From Clostridium magnum DSM 2767 (GTDB lineage Bacteria > Bacillota > Clostridia > Clostridiales > Clostridiaceae), in contig NZ_LWAE01000002.1 of the NCBI RefSeq assembly GCF_001623875.1, forward strand, positions 434,001 through 498,000: a stretch of DNA of 64,000 nt, written 5' to 3'. Below are positions 62,753 through 64,000 of this stretch, one piece after another. The notes below the pieces were generated by a model. The model had not been told where the DNA came from, ran no database searches, and saw only the letters and a program-made list of their open reading frames with translations. Made by a program: the position numbers and the translations under genes. The first letter of the stretch is position 1; each line of letters begins with the position of its first letter.

Positions 62753-63838
62753 ATGTCAAGAGTGTACAATTTCTCAGCAGGACCAGCTGTATTACCAGAA
62801 GAGGTGCTTAGAGAAGCAGCAGCAGAAATGTTAGATTATAAGGGCACTGGAATGTCAGTTATGGAGATGAGCCATCGTTCCAAGGCTTTTGAAGAAATTA
62901 TTGGGGATGCTGAAAAAACATTAAGAGAAGTAATGAATATTCCAGATAATTATAAGGTATTATTCTTGCAAGGTGGGGGATCTCAACAATTTGCAATGAT
63001 TCCAATGAACTTAATGAAAAATAAGGTTGCAGATTACATTGTTACAGGACAATGGTCTAAAAAAGCAGCATCAGAAGCAAAAATATATGGAAAAGTTAAT
63101 GTTATAGCTTCTTCAGTAGATAAGAATTTTTCATATGTACCAGATTTAAAGAATTTAAAGATTTCTGATGATGCAGATTATGTTTATATATGCCATAATG
63201 AAACAGTACATGGACTTAAATATAATGATATTCCTGAAACAGGAGATAAAATATTAGTAGCTGATATGTCTTCAGATATACTATCAGAACCTGTAGATGT
63301 AACAAAGTATGGTCTTATTTTTGCAGGGGTTCAAAAGAATATTGGACCTGCAGGAGTTGTTGTAGTAATAATTCGTGAAGATTTGCTTACAGAGGATTTA
63401 TTACCAGGTACTCCAACTATGTTAAGCTATAAGATTCACGCAGATAATAAATCACTATATAATACACCACCAGCATATGGAATATACATATGTGGTAAGG
63501 TATTTAAATGGGTTGAAAAATTAGGCGGCTTAGAAGCAATGAAGAAGAGAAATGAGGAAAAGGCTGCTATACTATATGATTATCTTGATTCAAGCAGCAT
63601 GTTCAAGGGAACAGTTGAAAAGAAGGATCGCTCATTAATGAATGTACCTTTTGTAACTGCTTCAGATGAATTAAATGCAAAATTTGTAAAGGAATCTAAA
63701 GCAGCTGGATTTGACAACTTAAAGGGACATAGAAGTGTTGGTGGCATGAGAGCAAGCATATACAATGCTATGCCAATAGAAGGTGTTAAGGCTTTAGTAG
63801 AATTTATGAAGAAATTTGAAGAAGAAAATGAAGTGTAA
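62753..63838 (+). CDS. serC: Phosphoserine aminotransferase
   Basis: 361 residues. VYNFSAGPAVLPEEVL at the N-terminus, GGGSQQFAMIPMNL, and the PLP Lys in FAGVQKNIGPAG (~196), all typical of SerC. It converts 3-phosphohydroxypyruvate to phosphoserine. A TATAAT at 62637 may belong to its own promoter. The last two residues and the stop (GAAGTGTAA) coincide with the first bases of a dispersed repeat. Confidence 0.95.
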   Translation: MSRVYNFSAGPAVLPEEVLREAAAEMLDYKGTGMSVMEMSHRSKAFEEIIGDAEKTLREVMNIPDNYKVLFLQGGGSQQFAMIPMNLMKNKVADYIVTGQWSKKAASEAKIYGKVNVIASSVDKNFSYVPDLKNLKISDDADYVYICHNETVHGLKYNDIPETGDKILVADMSSDILSEPVDVTKYGLIFAGVQKNIGPAGVVVVIIREDLLTEDLLPGTPTMLSYKIHADNKSLYNTPPAYGIYICGKVFKWVEKLGGLEAMKKRNEEKAAILYDYLDSSSMFKGTVEKKDRSLMNVPFVTASDELNAKFVKESKAAGFDNLKGHRSVGGMRASIYNAMPIEGVKALVEFMKKFEEENEV

Positions 63839-63963
63839 ACTTGAATCAGATGGGGTTTCAAATCCCACCTGATTCTTAGTTGAACGAATCCAGGGACGTA
63901 GCCGCTCGCAACGTACACTTTGAAGAAGATGGGAGTATTAGAGCGGGTAGTCATCGGATAAAT
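63830..63963 (+). repeat. Dispersed two-hairpin repeat, copy 5
   Basis: GAAGTGTAAACTTGAATCAG; first hairpin GAATCAGATGGG with CCCACCTGATTC; GAATCCAGGGACGTAGCCG; second stem CCGCTC/GAGCGG; end GTAGTCATCGGATAA. The inner arm shares GCAACGTAC with copies 2 and 4, so two arm types exist (TTTACTCCC in copies 1 and 3; GCAACGT in 2, 4 and 5). It starts inside serC and supplies the stop codon. Confidence 0.85.
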
Positions 63964-64000
63964 AAATTCAGTAACTCTATGGCTAAAATTTTAGTTATAG

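Noticed and set aside
63580..63954. Minus-strand 124-codon frame over the serC 3' end and repeat copy 5
   Set aside because: It is antisense to serC and to the repeat and shows no ribosome site or protein features.

Overview
The window looks like chromosomal DNA from a strictly anaerobic, low-GC, spore-forming Firmicute, most likely a Clostridium. The evidence is the AT-rich codon use and strong GGAGG-type ribosome sites, an electron-bifurcating [FeFe] hydrogenase (HydABC), CWB2 cell-wall anchors, T-box, PyrR and purine-riboswitch leaders, a SpoVD/FtsI-type PBP, and selenium-type molybdenum hydroxylases. I see no phage, IS transposase, CRISPR, rRNA or tRNA gene.

Layout. 1-12562 is an anaerobic purine/urate-catabolism cluster: the end of ygeY, hydantoinase/dihydropyrimidinase (hyuA), a fused selenium-type xanthine dehydrogenase, guanine deaminase, an NCS2 purine permease, diaminopropionate ammonia-lyase (ygeX), and a second molybdenum hydroxylase made of FAD and FeS subunits plus a molybdopterin subunit split over two genes. 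12724-14792 is the PTS-dependent dihydroxyacetone kinase dhaKLM behind a probable cre site. 14995-16529 holds a small protein, a WG-repeat protein and a zinc-ribbon miniprotein. 16753-20121 is a large double hybrid histidine kinase. 20436-22325 is an adenine riboswitch and adenine deaminase, functionally tied to the purine cluster, and is followed by a second zinc-ribbon miniprotein with a near-copy of the first one's leader. 22772-26993 (minus) is hydABC and 27256-29317 (minus) a two-component system, divergent from a galactose/methyl-galactoside ABC importer (29597-33275). 33404-38316 has assorted genes, including nudC and a class B PBP. 38557-45817 is a dipeptide-uptake module: XRE-cupin regulator, five-gene Dpp/Opp ABC system and an M19 dipeptidase. 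45861-51346 has a 44-residue protein, panD and PyrR-controlled carAB. 52696-56738 is a PhoP-box-controlled pstSCAB operon with a HAD gene. 56957-60744 encodes two secreted CWB2 wall enzymes, a NodB deacetylase with a -1 frameshift and a NamZ-type muramidase. 60768-63838 is a tRNA-Ile T-box with ilvA, then serC.

The most unusual signal is a family of five dispersed elements of about 130-175 nt (268-399, 20243-20417 on minus, 51345-51477, 61163-61288, 63830-63963). All share a two-hairpin fold with paired but sequence-variable arms. Three begin exactly at, or inside, the 3' end of a coding sequence and supply its stop codon. One sits between a T-box and ilvA. I do not recognise the family; it could be a mobile REP/MITE-like palindromic element or a multicopy structured RNA. 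A separate imperfect palindrome of about 275 nt (405-680) follows the first copy. Other points worth attention are the zinc-ribbon leader pair, the A_AAA_AAA slippery site in the deacetylase and the split molybdenum subunit.

Functionally, purines enter through the NCS2 permease. Adenine and guanine are deaminated by AdeC and GuaD, hydroxylated or reduced by the two molybdenum enzymes, ring-opened by the amidohydrolase, and the products cleaved by YgeY and YgeX toward pyruvate and ammonia. The hydrogenase can dispose of the reducing equivalents.
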